The position numbers and the translations under genes are program-made. Below are positions 17,456 through 26,283 of a stretch of 64,000 nt of DNA, one piece after another. This DNA is from Streptomyces sp. NBC_01478. Its GTDB lineage: Bacteria; Actinomycetota; Actinomycetes; Streptomycetales; Streptomycetaceae. Numbering within the stretch: the stretch's first letter is position 1; each line of letters opens with the position of its first letter. The notes beneath the pieces were generated by a model. That model had not been told where the DNA came from, ran no database searches, and saw nothing but the letters and a program-made list of their open reading frames with translations. Where the stretch lies: NCBI RefSeq assembly GCF_036227225.1, contig NZ_CP109444.1:7731501-7795500 (forward strand), given 5' to 3'.

Positions 17456-18915
17456 GCGCGACCGATGACGCCTCGCCTCTCCGTCCGCACGGGGAGGCGC
17501 GGCCGGGGTACTCCCTCGACGTCCGGCTGTGGAAGGTCACGAAGGTCGACCGCAAGGCACGGCCGTATCAACTTCGTTGGGTTGTAGGCGGGAAGGTGAG
17601 CAGCGCGACGTTCGCCACGTCGGCACTTGCCGAAAGCCGACGCTCGGAGTTGCGGCAGGCGATGCGCCGGGGCGAGGCGTTCGAGATCGAAAGCGGACAG
17701 CCTGAGTCCGAAGTCCGCGCGGCGGAAGAGGCGGCGGCAACGGCGGCTGAGGCCAAGCCGTCGTTGCGGTGGTTCGAGTTCTGCCGGAAGTACGTCGCCG
17801 GACGGTGGCGCATGAGTGCCGCCAAGACCCGTGAGGGCATGGCGGACGGTCTCGCGGCCGTGTCGCTCGCCATGGTGAAGCGAGGCGAGAACACCCCTGA
17901 GGACAAGTGCCTGCGCCTGGCGTTCCGGTGGGCGATCGTCCCCGCGAACGCGGGAAATGAGCCGCCGGCCGAACTGAAGGCCGCTTACGAGTGGCTCACG
18001 AAGGAGGACCGTCCGGTTGTCGACCTGGTCGACCTTGAGGTATTCGAGGACGTGCTGTACCGCCTCAGCTATCGGCTCGACGGCACCCCGGCGGCGGGGG
18101 AGACGCACAAGCGCCGGCGCCGGGTCCTGAACACGGCCCTCGAACACGCCGTGGCCGCCAAGGAACTCCCGGAGAACCCTCTCCAAGGGGCCCACAAGAA
18201 GCGCGTGGGTTCCGGCGCGATGGTGGACCGACGCGTCCTCGTGAACGCCGTACAGGGGCGCCAGTTGCTCACTGCGGTCTCCTACGTCGGTTCGTGGGAC
18301 CGCAACCGTGGGCGGCGTCTGGCGGCCTTCTACGCGGTCCTGTACTACGCAGGGCTCAGGCCTGCTGAGGCGGTCGGGCTGAGGCTGTCCGACTGTCACC
18401 TGCCGGACGCGGGTTGGGGCACGCTGACGCTTCGGGAGACGCGTCCGATCTCCGGTAAGCAGTGGACCGATTCGGGGGAGCGGCACGACCGCCGGGGGCT
18501 GAAGGCGCGCGAGGCGGACACGGACCGTCCGGTCCCCATCCCGCCCGTTCTGGTCGCGATCCTACGGGCCCATCTGAAGGAGTTCGGTACCGCCAAGGAA
18601 GGGCGCGTGTTCGGCAACGAGCGCGGGGGAGTGGTCGGTTCGTCGACGTACTGGCGCGTCTGGGAGGAAGCCCGGCTCTTCGCCCTCCCGCCGGAGCGCG
18701 TCGACTCGCCGCTGGCCGGACGTCCGTACGACCTGAGGCACGCGTGCATCACGCGGTGGCTGAATGCAGGGGTCCCAATCGCTGAGGTTGCCCGGCGGGT
18801 CGGCAACTCCCCGGAGGTGATTCACCGCCGATACCACGGCTGCATTGACGGGCACGAGGAAGCGGCCAACGAAAAGATCAGTAAGGCATTGGAGGAGGAG
18901 GGCGACATGGGCTAA
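17452..18915 (+). CDS. int: Tyrosine site-specific integrase of an AICE-like element
   Basis: 487 residues from GTG 17452. N-terminal arm-binding and core-binding regions (~20-270), then the catalytic domain: Arg in YYAGLRPAEAVGL, HxxR in YDLRHACIT, and the second His and nucleophile Tyr in SPEVIHRRYHGCIDGH. All expected active-site residues except the less conserved Lys can be seen, so the enzyme looks intact. Adjacency to the 3' end of tRNA-Arg fits insertion of a pSAM2/SLP1-type element. From memory, S. coelicolor carries a related element near SCO5349. Base composition here is less GC-biased than the neighbouring core genes. Confidence 0.92.
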   Translation: MSATDDASPLRPHGEARPGYSLDVRLWKVTKVDRKARPYQLRWVVGGKVSSATFATSALAESRRSELRQAMRRGEAFEIESGQPESEVRAAEEAAATAAEAKPSLRWFEFCRKYVAGRWRMSAAKTREGMADGLAAVSLAMVKRGENTPEDKCLRLAFRWAIVPANAGNEPPAELKAAYEWLTKEDRPVVDLVDLEVFEDVLYRLSYRLDGTPAAGETHKRRRRVLNTALEHAVAAKELPENPLQGAHKKRVGSGAMVDRRVLVNAVQGRQLLTAVSYVGSWDRNRGRRLAAFYAVLYYAGLRPAEAVGLRLSDCHLPDAGWGTLTLRETRPISGKQWTDSGERHDRRGLKAREADTDRPVPIPPVLVAILRAHLKEFGTAKEGRVFGNERGGVVGSSTYWRVWEEARLFALPPERVDSPLAGRPYDLRHACITRWLNAGVPIAEVARRVGNSPEVIHRRYHGCIDGHEEAANEKISKALEEEGDMG

Positions 18916-19008
18916 TGGCGCGTCCCTTGAGGTCGGTTCGGCCACCCACAGTTGGCCTCAAGTGCCGTACAGGGCAACTCCGGTGCACCCACACTAGTGC
19001 GAATGGCA

Positions 19009-19014
19009 TACTCT
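19009..19014 (+). promoter_or_regulatory. -10 element TACTCT for a leaderless gene
   Basis: TACTCT ends five bases before the ATG at 19020, the spacing expected if transcription starts at or next to the start codon. No clear -35 is seen. Confidence 0.45.
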
Positions 19015-19019
19015 CCGAC

Positions 19020-19598
19020 ATGTTGGAGAAAGTCCACGAGACGTGGAAAAGCTACGCAACTCTCATCGCGCCCTCGTGGGGTGCGGACGATCCCAGGCAC
19101 AACCTGTCCACTGAAGTTCGAGACCGACTTGAGCAGATGGACGTCCTTATGGCGGACGTACGGAGGCTCAGCGAGCAGTGGAAGACGGACATTGGCGGGC
19201 TGTCGCCCGAGACGTACCCGGCGTTCCGCGAACTTCAGATTCACCTACGCCTGTCGGTGGAAGGCTTCTACCTTGCCGGTTGGCGCGTGCTTCGGTGCCT
19301 GAACCAGCCGTCCCCGATCGCCTTCCCGAACATCGCCGACGTGCGTGTCCCGAGTGTCGAAAGGGTCGCAGAGGCTGTACTTGGGATAGCCGACGGTCTC
19401 TCCATCACCCAGTCCATGGTGCACACCGAAGCGGGCCCGGTCCTGGGACAGACTGCCATCGTCATCGAAGGTGGTACGGGTCGGACGTATCCCAGTGCGG
19501 ACAGCGCCGACATGGGTCTCTTCGTCACCGCTGAACAGTTCCGCATGGCCTTGGAGAAGGCGCTTGGGGATGCCCTGGGGGAACTCTCTCGCGGTTGA
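19020..19598 (+). CDS. Protein of unknown function, integrative-element cargo
   Basis: 192 residues, not recognised. The ATG at 19020 (MLEKVHETWKSYATL) is preferred to 18915 because a -10-like TACTCT lies just before it and the earlier stretch is compositionally odd. Mostly helical by appearance, with no signal peptide or membrane segment; the middle (FRELQIHLRLSVEGFYLAGW) is amphipathic. It lies between the integrase and tRNA-Arg, the usual place for cargo of a tRNA-integrated element. A perfect hairpin follows. Confidence 0.6.
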   Translation: MLEKVHETWKSYATLIAPSWGADDPRHNLSTEVRDRLEQMDVLMADVRRLSEQWKTDIGGLSPETYPAFRELQIHLRLSVEGFYLAGWRVLRCLNQPSPIAFPNIADVRVPSVERVAEAVLGIADGLSITQSMVHTEAGPVLGQTAIVIEGGTGRTYPSADSADMGLFVTAEQFRMALEKALGDALGELSRG

Positions 19599-19671
19599 CC
19601 CACCGACGAGAGTGCCGACGGTGCGTCGCGTGTATCGCAGATAGTGCGTGGACAGTGAGAGACAACGAGAA

Positions 19672-19704
19672 AGAGCGGGAGTCAGTGAGACTGACTCCCG
19701 CTCT
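19672..19704. terminator. Bidirectional terminator between cargo ORF and tRNA-Arg
   Basis: A perfect 15-bp inverted repeat (AGAGCGGGAGTCAGT / ACTGACTCCCGCTCT) with a 3-base loop. It can serve the ORF on the plus strand and the tRNA on the minus strand. Confidence 0.85.
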
Positions 19705-19759
19705 CTCAAGTCGGCATCCGCACAGGTCAGAGCATGATTCTTGGTGCTTGACTGGCGAG

Positions 19760-19831
19760 TGCCCCCGGCAGGATTCGAACCTGCGCACACGGCTCCGGAG
19801 GCCGTTGCTCTATCCCCTGAGCTACGGGGGC
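19760..19831 (-). tRNA. tRNA-Arg (anticodon CCG)
   Basis: Read on the minus strand the gene starts GCCCCCGTAGCTCAGGGGAT, has the anticodon stem ACGGC/GCCGT around CTCCGGA (anticodon CCG, codon CGG) and the T-arm CAGGTTCGAATCCTG, and ends CGGGGGC plus discriminator A. All four stems pair. CCA is not encoded. Its 3' end faces the xis-int genes, so it is the probable attB of the integrative element. Confidence 0.95.
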
Positions 19832-19983
19832 GTGTTCGTCGCGGTGTTTGCGGCGACGGGTAGAACCCTACCAGCTACGTAGGGGTGTTCATGAACGGGT
19901 TTCTCCGTGGTCAGGGAGGCGTGCTGGGGGGATCGCAGGGGGTGGAAGTGGGGAAAACCCGGACGCGGTGGCCGGTCCGGACC

Positions 19984-19989
19984 TACTCT
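19984..19989 (+). promoter_or_regulatory. -10 element TACTCT for a leaderless gene
   Basis: TACTCT is followed by six bases and then the GTG at 19996. This supports a leaderless mRNA and decides the start against an upstream ATG at 19885 that lacks conserved sequence. Confidence 0.5.
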
Positions 19990-19995
19990 CGAGTT

Positions 19996-20547
19996 GTGCC
20001 AGGCGCGTCGGGTCGGGTGCTTGTTGTGGACGACAACAAGGTCATCCGGCAGTTGATCAGGGTCAATCTCGAGCTGGAGGGTCTCGAGGTCGTGACCGCG
20101 GCCGATGGTGCCGAGTGTCTGGACGTCATTCATCAGGTACGGCCCGATGTGGTGACCCTGGATGTCGTCATGCCTCGGCTGGACGGACTGCGGACTGCCG
20201 CTCGGCTGCGCAGCGACCCCCGTACCCGTGACCTGCCCCTCGCCATCGTCAGCGCCTGCACCCAGTACGAGGTCGAGAGCGGGCTCGACGTCGGCGTCGA
20301 CGCGTTTCTCGCCAAGCCCTTCGAACCTGCCGAACTCATCACTCTCGTACGGCAGTTGATCGAGCGCGGGCGGCGTGACCCGCGTGGGCCGGCGGATGGC
20401 CTCTCCATTGGTGGTGTCTTCGGGGACGGCGGTTCCAGCGCCGCCGCCAACGTCAACGCCAGTGCCGGCAGTGCCAGCGCCAGCAGCGCCAGTGCCAGTA
20501 CCGGTGAGGGCGAGCGGGCTGGGCAGGGTGGGCGTAGCGGCGGCTGA
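19996..20547 (+). CDS. Orphan single-receiver response regulator
   Basis: 183 residues from GTG 19996 (VPGASGRVLVVDDNK). The CheY-like receiver (~6-125) has the acidic pair in VLVVDDN, phospho-acceptor Asp in VVTLDVVMPRLDG, the switch Ser in AIVSAC and Lys in AFLAKPFEPAE. There is no output domain. The last ~50 residues are Ser/Ala/Gly-rich low complexity, probably disordered. No histidine kinase is nearby, so phosphotransfer partners are unknown; it probably acts by protein-protein contact. Confidence 0.9.
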   Translation: MPGASGRVLVVDDNKVIRQLIRVNLELEGLEVVTAADGAECLDVIHQVRPDVVTLDVVMPRLDGLRTAARLRSDPRTRDLPLAIVSACTQYEVESGLDVGVDAFLAKPFEPAELITLVRQLIERGRRDPRGPADGLSIGGVFGDGGSSAAANVNASAGSASASSASASTGEGERAGQGGRSGG

Positions 20548-20800
20548 GGCCTCCCCGTATACGCGAGTCCCACGTCCGCATACGCGGGGCCCTCGTCTGC
20601 GTACGCCCGTCGTCCCTCGCCTCCATGCGCCAGTCCCTCCCCTATACCGGCTGTACGGCTATACCGACTGCACAGCCGGCATCCCTGATTCACGCTCCCT
20701 CGCTCGTCGCCATGAATCGGCCCCCTCCCCTGCACCGCCCCCGCGTCCACATCCCGGACCCCCGCCCAAACCGGCTGGCCTACCCACCCCCCTCCTCCCA

Positions 20801-20806
20801 TACGCT
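20801..20806 (+). promoter_or_regulatory. -10 element TACGCT for a leaderless gene
   Basis: TACGCT plus six bases leads straight to the GTG at 20813, the same geometry as at 19984. No Shine-Dalgarno precedes the GTG, which supports leaderless translation. Confidence 0.5.
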
Positions 20807-20812
20807 TGTCCC

Positions 20813-22021
20813 GTGACCCCCGTCGAGCTCTCCCGTACCGTGCTGCGCGCGGTGCGTCGTGCTGTCGAGGACGGGGAACTGAGTGTGGTCGTGCCGGAGA
20901 AGGTCTTGGTGACCGTTCCGGGGGCCGGCGGGTGGGGGGACTACGCCACCAACATCGCCCTCCAGCTCGCCCGGCCCGCCGGGGAGACCCCCCGCCGTGT
21001 CGCCGAGCTGCTGCGGCCGCATCTCGTCGGGGCCCACGGCGTCAGCGGCGTCGAGATCACCGGGCCCGGTTTCCTCAACATCAGTCTCGGGAGTACGGCG
21101 TCCATCGCTCTCGTCGAGGAGATCCTGCGGCGCGGACCGCGGTATGGGTTCGTCGATGCTACCGACATCAGTCACCGCGACGACGACCGTGACCTCGCCG
21201 GTGGTCAGCCCGCCCCCACTGCCCCCACCACCACCCCCCTCCTCCACCTCCACGCCCCCAACGACCCCCGCGCCCTCGTCGTCATGGACGTCGTCGCCCG
21301 CCTCCTGCGCTCGCAGGGCACCCGCGTCCGCACCAGCTCCGCGAGTCGCCCCGAGTCCGAATGGCCGACCTTTCTCGGTATCGACGTCGGTGCCGAGGCG
21401 GGCATTGAGGTTGGTGTCGACGTCGGTGTCGACGTCGGTGTCGAAGCCGACGCATACCGCACCCCGGCCCCGGAGACCCCCACCCCTCCCGACGCCGTCG
21501 ACATACGGCCGGTACCCGCGTCCCACCCCGCGGATCTCCTCCCTCTCGGCCGCGACGCCGCCCGCTGGGCCCTCCTGTACCCCGCCGCCCACGACCGGCC
21601 CCGCCTCACCGCCGACCATCTCGTGCAGCGGGAGAGCAACTCCCTCTTCCGGGTCCGTTACGCCTACGCCCGCACCCGGGCCGTCAGCCGTAACGCCGCC
21701 GACCTCGGCTTCGTCGCCCGACCCGGCGACGTACGAGACGTACGAGACGTAGAAGAGGCCACCACCCCCCTTGCGACCCTCCTCGCCGACCACCCCCGCG
21801 TCCTCGCCCGCGCAGCAGCCCACCGTGCCCCCGACCTGCTCGCCCGTCACCTGGTCGCCGTAGCCGATGCGACCCTCGCTCTCCTCCCCGCGGTGCTTCC
21901 GCTCGGGGACGAGAAACCCTCGGCCGCCCACCGTGCCCGGCTCGCGCTTGCCGAAGCCGCCGGGGCGGTGCTGGCCGGTGGCCTCTCCCTGCTCGGCATC
22001 GACGCACCCGAACACCTCTGA
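20813..22021 (+). CDS. nrtL: ArgS-related anticodon-binding protein (NrtL)
   Basis: 402 residues. The N-terminal ~110 residues resemble the arginyl-tRNA synthetase N-domain (GDYATNIALQLA, RVAELLRPHLVG, EITGPGFLNISL), and the C-terminal ~130 the DALR anticodon-binding helices (VRYAYARTRAVSRNA, LARHLVAVADATLALLP, ending LSLLGIDAPEHL). The middle has HLHAPNDPRALVVMDVVARL where a HIGH-type motif would be, and no KMSKS is seen, so it should not aminoacylate. It may bind tRNA-Arg or affect lysine/threonine genes downstream. A short run of VGVD repeats lies at ~200-210. The lysA gene follows by 85 bp. Confidence 0.8.
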   Translation: MTPVELSRTVLRAVRRAVEDGELSVVVPEKVLVTVPGAGGWGDYATNIALQLARPAGETPRRVAELLRPHLVGAHGVSGVEITGPGFLNISLGSTASIALVEEILRRGPRYGFVDATDISHRDDDRDLAGGQPAPTAPTTTPLLHLHAPNDPRALVVMDVVARLLRSQGTRVRTSSASRPESEWPTFLGIDVGAEAGIEVGVDVGVDVGVEADAYRTPAPETPTPPDAVDIRPVPASHPADLLPLGRDAARWALLYPAAHDRPRLTADHLVQRESNSLFRVRYAYARTRAVSRNAADLGFVARPGDVRDVRDVEEATTPLATLLADHPRVLARAAAHRAPDLLARHLVAVADATLALLPAVLPLGDEKPSAAHRARLALAEAAGAVLAGGLSLLGIDAPEHL

Positions 22022-22106
22022 GCGTCAGGATCGAGCCAAGACCAAGGCAAGACCCAGAAGGCACCACTCGATCCCCGCGCCAGGAAGAGACAGAAGAGAA
22101 CACGAC

Positions 22107-23504
22107 ATGAGCCGTTCCGCACACCCCGCCGGTCCCCGTCACGCCGATGTGCTCCCCGAAGGGCACTACTCGGGGCCCGCCGCCGACCTCAACGCACTCG
22201 ACCCCAAGGTGTGGGCCCAGACCGTCACGCGTGACGCCGACGCGGACGGGGTCGTCACCGTCGGCGGTATCGACGTGAAGACCCTCGCCGAGCGGCACGG
22301 GACCCCCGCCTACGTCCTCGACGAGGCGGACTTCCGGGAGCGGGCCCGGGCCTGGCGTACCGCGTTCGGGCAGGACGCCGACGTCTTCTACGCCGGCAAG
22401 GCGTTCCTGTCCCGTGCCGTCGTGCGGTGGTTGCACGAGGAGGGGCTCAATCTCGACGTGTGCTCCGGTGGCGAGCTCGCCACCGCGCTCTCCGCCGGCA
22501 TGCCCGCCGACCGCATCGCCTTCCACGGCAACAACAAGTCAGTCAGTGAGATCACCAGGGCCGTCGAGGCGGGCGTCGGGCGGATCGTTCTCGACTCCTT
22601 CCAGGAGATCGTGCGCGTCGCCCATATCGCGCAGTCCCTCGGCAAGCGGCAGCCCGTGCAGATCCGGATCACGGTCGGCGTCGAGGCGCATACGCACGAA
22701 TTCATCGCCACCGCCCACGAAGACCAGAAGTTCGGGATTCCGCTGGCCGGCGGGCAGGCCGCCGAAGCCGTACGGCGTGCTCTTCAGCTCGACGGGCTGG
22801 AGCTGATCGGGATTCACAGTCACATCGGGTCGCAGATCTTCGACATGTCCGGGTTCGAGGTCGCGGCCCACAGGGTGGTCGGGCTGTTGAAGGACATTCG
22901 CGACGAGCACGGCGTCGAGCTGCCCGAGATCGACCTCGGGGGCGGGCTCGGGATCGCGTACACCAGCGACGACGATCCCCGCGAGCCGCACGAGATCGCC
23001 AAGGCGCTCACCGAGATCGTCACCCGTGAGTGCGACTCCGCCAGGCTGCGGACCCCTCGTATCTCCGTCGAGCCGGGGCGTGCCATCGTCGGGCCGACCG
23101 CCTTCACGCTCTACGAGGTCGGCACCATCAAGCCCCTCGACGGGCTGCGGACGTATGTGTCGGTCGACGGCGGCATGTCCGACAACATCAGGACCGCGCT
23201 CTACGACGCCGAGTACAGCGTCGCTCTCGTGTCCCGCCGCTCCGACGCCGAGCCCATGCTCACCCGGGTCGTCGGCAAGCACTGCGAGAGTGGGGACATC
23301 GTGGTCAAGGACGCGTTCCTGCCGGGGGACCTGGCACCCGGTGACCTCATCGCCGTACCGGCGACGGGCGCGTACTGCCGTTCCATGGCCAGCAATTACA
23401 ACCATGTGCTCCGGCCGCCGGTCGTCGCCGTGAAGGATGGCGAGTCGCGGGTCATCGTCCGCCGGGAGACGGAGGAGGACCTGCTCCGGCTCGACGTCGG
23501 CTGA
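22107..23504 (+). CDS. lysA: Diaminopimelate decarboxylase
   Basis: 465 residues. PLP enzyme making L-lysine from meso-diaminopimelate. PLP-Lys in VFYAGKAFLSR, HSHIGSQIFDM, Gly-rich phosphate loop DLGGGLGIAYT, substrate-binding ISVEPGRAIVGP and Cys region VVGKHCESGDI, all in the usual order of the alanine-racemase-like barrel and beta domain. ATG 22107 has AGAAGAGA upstream; the N-terminus is ~30 residues longer than in short homologues, as is usual in Streptomyces. A hairpin 19 bp after the stop separates it from hom. Confidence 0.95.
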   Translation: MSRSAHPAGPRHADVLPEGHYSGPAADLNALDPKVWAQTVTRDADADGVVTVGGIDVKTLAERHGTPAYVLDEADFRERARAWRTAFGQDADVFYAGKAFLSRAVVRWLHEEGLNLDVCSGGELATALSAGMPADRIAFHGNNKSVSEITRAVEAGVGRIVLDSFQEIVRVAHIAQSLGKRQPVQIRITVGVEAHTHEFIATAHEDQKFGIPLAGGQAAEAVRRALQLDGLELIGIHSHIGSQIFDMSGFEVAAHRVVGLLKDIRDEHGVELPEIDLGGGLGIAYTSDDDPREPHEIAKALTEIVTRECDSARLRTPRISVEPGRAIVGPTAFTLYEVGTIKPLDGLRTYVSVDGGMSDNIRTALYDAEYSVALVSRRSDAEPMLTRVVGKHCESGDIVVKDAFLPGDLAPGDLIAVPATGAYCRSMASNYNHVLRPPVVAVKDGESRVIVRRETEEDLLRLDVG

Positions 23505-23523
23505 GCCGACACCGACCAGTCGG

Positions 23524-23550
23524 GGGTGGAAGATCTACGGTCTTCCACCC
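23524..23550 (+). terminator. Terminator hairpin between lysA and hom
   Basis: GGGTGGAAGA / TCTTCCACCC, 10 bp perfect with a 7-base loop, 19 bp after the lysA stop. Confidence 0.8.
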
Positions 23551-23655
23551 TCGTAGAAATGAAATCGATGTCTCACGATCCGGACCATGGACAGAAACTC
23601 CCGTCCGGTGAGTGAGACTGGTGCAACCGATGACGGTATGAGGAAACGAGGTCGG

Positions 23656-24948
23656 ATGATGCGTACGCGTCCGCTGAAGGTGGCGCTGCTGGGCTGTGGA
23701 GTGGTCGGCTCAGAGGTGGCGCGCATCATGACGACGCACGCCGACGACCTCGCCGCACGGATCGGCGCACCGGTCGAGCTCGCGGGGATCGCGGTACGGC
23801 GGCCGTCCAAGGTCCGTGAAGGCATCGACCCCGCCCTCGTCACCACCGACGCCACCGCCCTCGTCGAACGCGGCGACATCGACGTCATTGTCGAGGTCAT
23901 CGGGGGTATCGAGCCCGCCCGCTCCCTCATCACCGCCGCCTTCGAGCACGGCGCCTCCGTCGTCTCCGCCAACAAGGCGCTGCTCGCCCAGGACGGCGCC
24001 GCCCTGCACGCCGCCGCCGAGAAGCACGGCAAGGACCTGTACTACGAGGCCGCCGTCGCCGGCGCGATTCCGCTGATCCGGCCGCTGCGCGAGTCCCTCG
24101 CCGGGGACAAGGTCAACCGGGTGCTGGGGATCGTCAACGGGACGACCAACTTCATCCTCGACAAGATGGACAGCACGGGGGCCGGGTATCAGGAAGCCCT
24201 CGACGAGGCCACCGCGCTCGGGTATGCCGAGGCCGATCCCACCGCCGACGTCGAGGGCTTCGACGCCGCGGCCAAGGCCGCCATCCTCGCCGGAATCGCC
24301 TTCCACACGCGCGTGCGTCTCGACGACGTCTACCGCGAGGGCATGACCGAGGTCACCGCCTCCGACTTCGCCTCCGCGAAGAACATGGGCTGCACCATCA
24401 AGTTGCTCGCCATCTGCGAGCGGGCCGAGGACGGGGGATCCGTCACCGCGCGCGTGCACCCCGCGATGATCCCGCTCAGCCACCCGCTCGCCTCCGTACG
24501 CGGCGCCTACAACGCCGTGTTCGTCGAGTCCGACGCCTCCGGGCAGCTCATGTTCTACGGCCCCGGAGCGGGCGGTGCCCCCACCGCCTCCGCCGTGCTC
24601 GGCGACCTCGTCGCCGTGTGCCGCAACCGGCTCAACTCGACCACCGGGCCCGGGGAGTCGGCGTACGCCGGACTGCCGGTGTCGGGCATGGGCGAGGTCG
24701 TCACGCGGTACCACATCAGCCTCGACGTCGCCGACAAACCGGGTGTTCTCGCACAGGTCGCCACCGTGTTCGCCGAGCACGGTGTCTCGATCGATACGGT
24801 TCGGCAGCAGGGGAAGGACGGCGAGGCCTCTCTCGTCGTCGTCACGCACCGCGCGTCCGACGCCGCCCTCACCGGGACCGTCGAGGCGTTGCGCAAGCTC
24901 GACACCGTGCGGGGTGTCGCCAGCATCATGCGGGTTGAAGGAGAGTAA
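23656..24948 (+). CDS. hom: Homoserine dehydrogenase
   Basis: 430 residues. It reduces aspartate semialdehyde to homoserine with NAD(P)H, the branch point from lysine to threonine/methionine. Rossmann motif LLGCGVVGSEVA, substrate region VVSANKALLAQ, GIVNGTTNFIL, and catalytic Lys/Asp segment AEADPTADVEGFDAAAK. A C-terminal ACT domain (YHISLDVADKPGVLAQVATV, ~350-430) suggests feedback control by threonine. Start at ATG 23656 (MMRTRPLKVALL) after GAGGAAACGAGG; the ATG three bases later is equally good. thrC begins 7 bp after the stop. Confidence 0.95.
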   Translation: MMRTRPLKVALLGCGVVGSEVARIMTTHADDLAARIGAPVELAGIAVRRPSKVREGIDPALVTTDATALVERGDIDVIVEVIGGIEPARSLITAAFEHGASVVSANKALLAQDGAALHAAAEKHGKDLYYEAAVAGAIPLIRPLRESLAGDKVNRVLGIVNGTTNFILDKMDSTGAGYQEALDEATALGYAEADPTADVEGFDAAAKAAILAGIAFHTRVRLDDVYREGMTEVTASDFASAKNMGCTIKLLAICERAEDGGSVTARVHPAMIPLSHPLASVRGAYNAVFVESDASGQLMFYGPGAGGAPTASAVLGDLVAVCRNRLNSTTGPGESAYAGLPVSGMGEVVTRYHISLDVADKPGVLAQVATVFAEHGVSIDTVRQQGKDGEASLVVVTHRASDAALTGTVEALRKLDTVRGVASIMRVEGE

Positions 24949-24954
24949 CCAGCA

Positions 24955-26013
24955 ATGACCCACCAGTGGCGCGGAATCATCGAGGAGTACCGGGACCGGC
25001 TCCCGGTGTCCGACAGCACGCCGGTCGTCTCCCTCCGCGAGGGCGGCACGCCCCTCGTGCCCGCGCAGGTGCTCTCCGAGCGCACCGGCTGCGAGGTCCA
25101 CCTCAAGGTGGAGGGCGCCAACCCCACCGGGTCCTTCAAGGACCGCGGTATGACCATGGCCATCACGCGGGCCAAGGAGGAGGGCGCGCAGGCCGTCATC
25201 TGCGCCTCCACCGGCAACACCTCCGCGTCCGCCGCCGCCTACGCCGTACGCGCCGGGATGGTCTGTGCCGTCCTCGTGCCGCGCGGCAAGATCGCGCTCG
25301 GCAAGATGGGCCAGGCCCTCGTGCACGGCGCGAAGATCCTCCAGGTCGACGGAAACTTCGACGACTGCCTCACCCTCGCGCGCGAGTTGAGCGACAACTA
25401 CCCTGTGGCGCTGGTGAATTCGGTCAACCCGGTGCGCATCGAGGGCCAGAAGACGGCCGCCTTCGAGATCGTCGACATGCTCGGCGACGCGCCCGACATC
25501 CACGTCCTGCCGGTGGGCAACGCGGGCAACATCACCGCGTACTGGAAGGGCTACAAGGAGTACGCCGGCGACGGCATCGCCGCCAAGACCCCGCGCATGT
25601 GGGGCTTCCAGGCGTCCGGTTCCGCGCCCATCGTGCGCGGCGAGATCGTCAAGGACCCCTCGACGATCGCCACCGCGATCCGCATCGGCAACCCGGCCTC
25701 CTGGCAGTACGCGCTCGCCGCGCGGGACGAGTCCGGCGGGTTCATCGACGAGGTGACGGACCGTGAAATCCTGCGCGCCTACCGGCTGTTGGCCGCTCAG
25801 GAGGGCGTTTTCGTCGAGCCCGCGTCCGCCGCTTCCGTCGCCGGTCTCCTCAAGGCGGCCGAGCAGGGCAAGGTCGACCCGGGCCAGACCATCGTCTGCA
25901 CGGTGACCGGAAACGGTCTGAAGGACCCCGACTGGGCCGTCGCGGGCGCCCCGCAGCCGGTCACGATCCCGGTCGACGCGCCGACGGCGGCCGAGCGACT
26001 CGGACTCGCGTAG
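24955..26013 (+). CDS. thrC: Threonine synthase
   Basis: 352 residues. It converts O-phosphohomoserine to threonine with PLP. PLP-Lys in [29 protein letters not shown], and the phosphate-binding loop [15 protein letters not shown] are all present; the length matches the short bacterial class. GGAGAG lies upstream of the ATG. It is probably co-transcribed with hom, from which it is 7 bp away. Confidence 0.96.
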   Translation: MTHQWRGIIEEYRDRLPVSDSTPVVSLREGGTPLVPAQVLSERTGCEVHLKVEGANPTGSFKDRGMTMAITRAKEEGAQAVICASTGNTSASAAAYAVRAGMVCAVLVPRGKIALGKMGQALVHGAKILQVDGNFDDCLTLARELSDNYPVALVNSVNPVRIEGQKTAAFEIVDMLGDAPDIHVLPVGNAGNITAYWKGYKEYAGDGIAAKTPRMWGFQASGSAPIVRGEIVKDPSTIATAIRIGNPASWQYALAARDESGGFIDEVTDREILRAYRLLAAQEGVFVEPASAASVAGLLKAAEQGKVDPGQTIVCTVTGNGLKDPDWAVAGAPQPVTIPVDAPTAAERLGLA

Positions 26014-26224
26014 AGCAACGCGTAGAACGGCGGCCGGGGGACATCCCCACCGGGGGTGCACAGGGGGCTTACGACACGCATCGTGCGCCTCCTGTGCGCC
26101 CTATGTCGCCACAGAACCTTCCTTCGATAGGCTGTACCGAACCCGCCCGCCGCATATGCCTGCGCGCATGGCTCGGCACCGCGCCGTCTCCACGGCCCGA
26201 GGGTCTTCACGTACCTATCGGATG

Positions 26225-26253
26225 TCATCGAATTTCATCGAATGTCTTCGACA
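26225..26253 (+). promoter_or_regulatory. Three 10-bp-phased repeats upstream of thrB
   Basis: TCATCGAAT at 26225, TCATCGAAT at 26235 and the variant TCTTCGACA at 26245 are spaced exactly one helical turn apart, 31 bp before the thrB start, in a locally AT-rich stretch. They could be a regulator-binding site or mRNA leader element. Function is inferred only. Confidence 0.4.
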
Positions 26254-26283
26254 ATCACGCAGCTCAAGGAGAGTCATCGAGCG

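Noticed and set aside
23710..26061. 783-residue minus-strand ORF opposite hom and thrC
   Set aside because: Antisense shadow created by GC3 bias; both plus-strand genes have all catalytic motifs.
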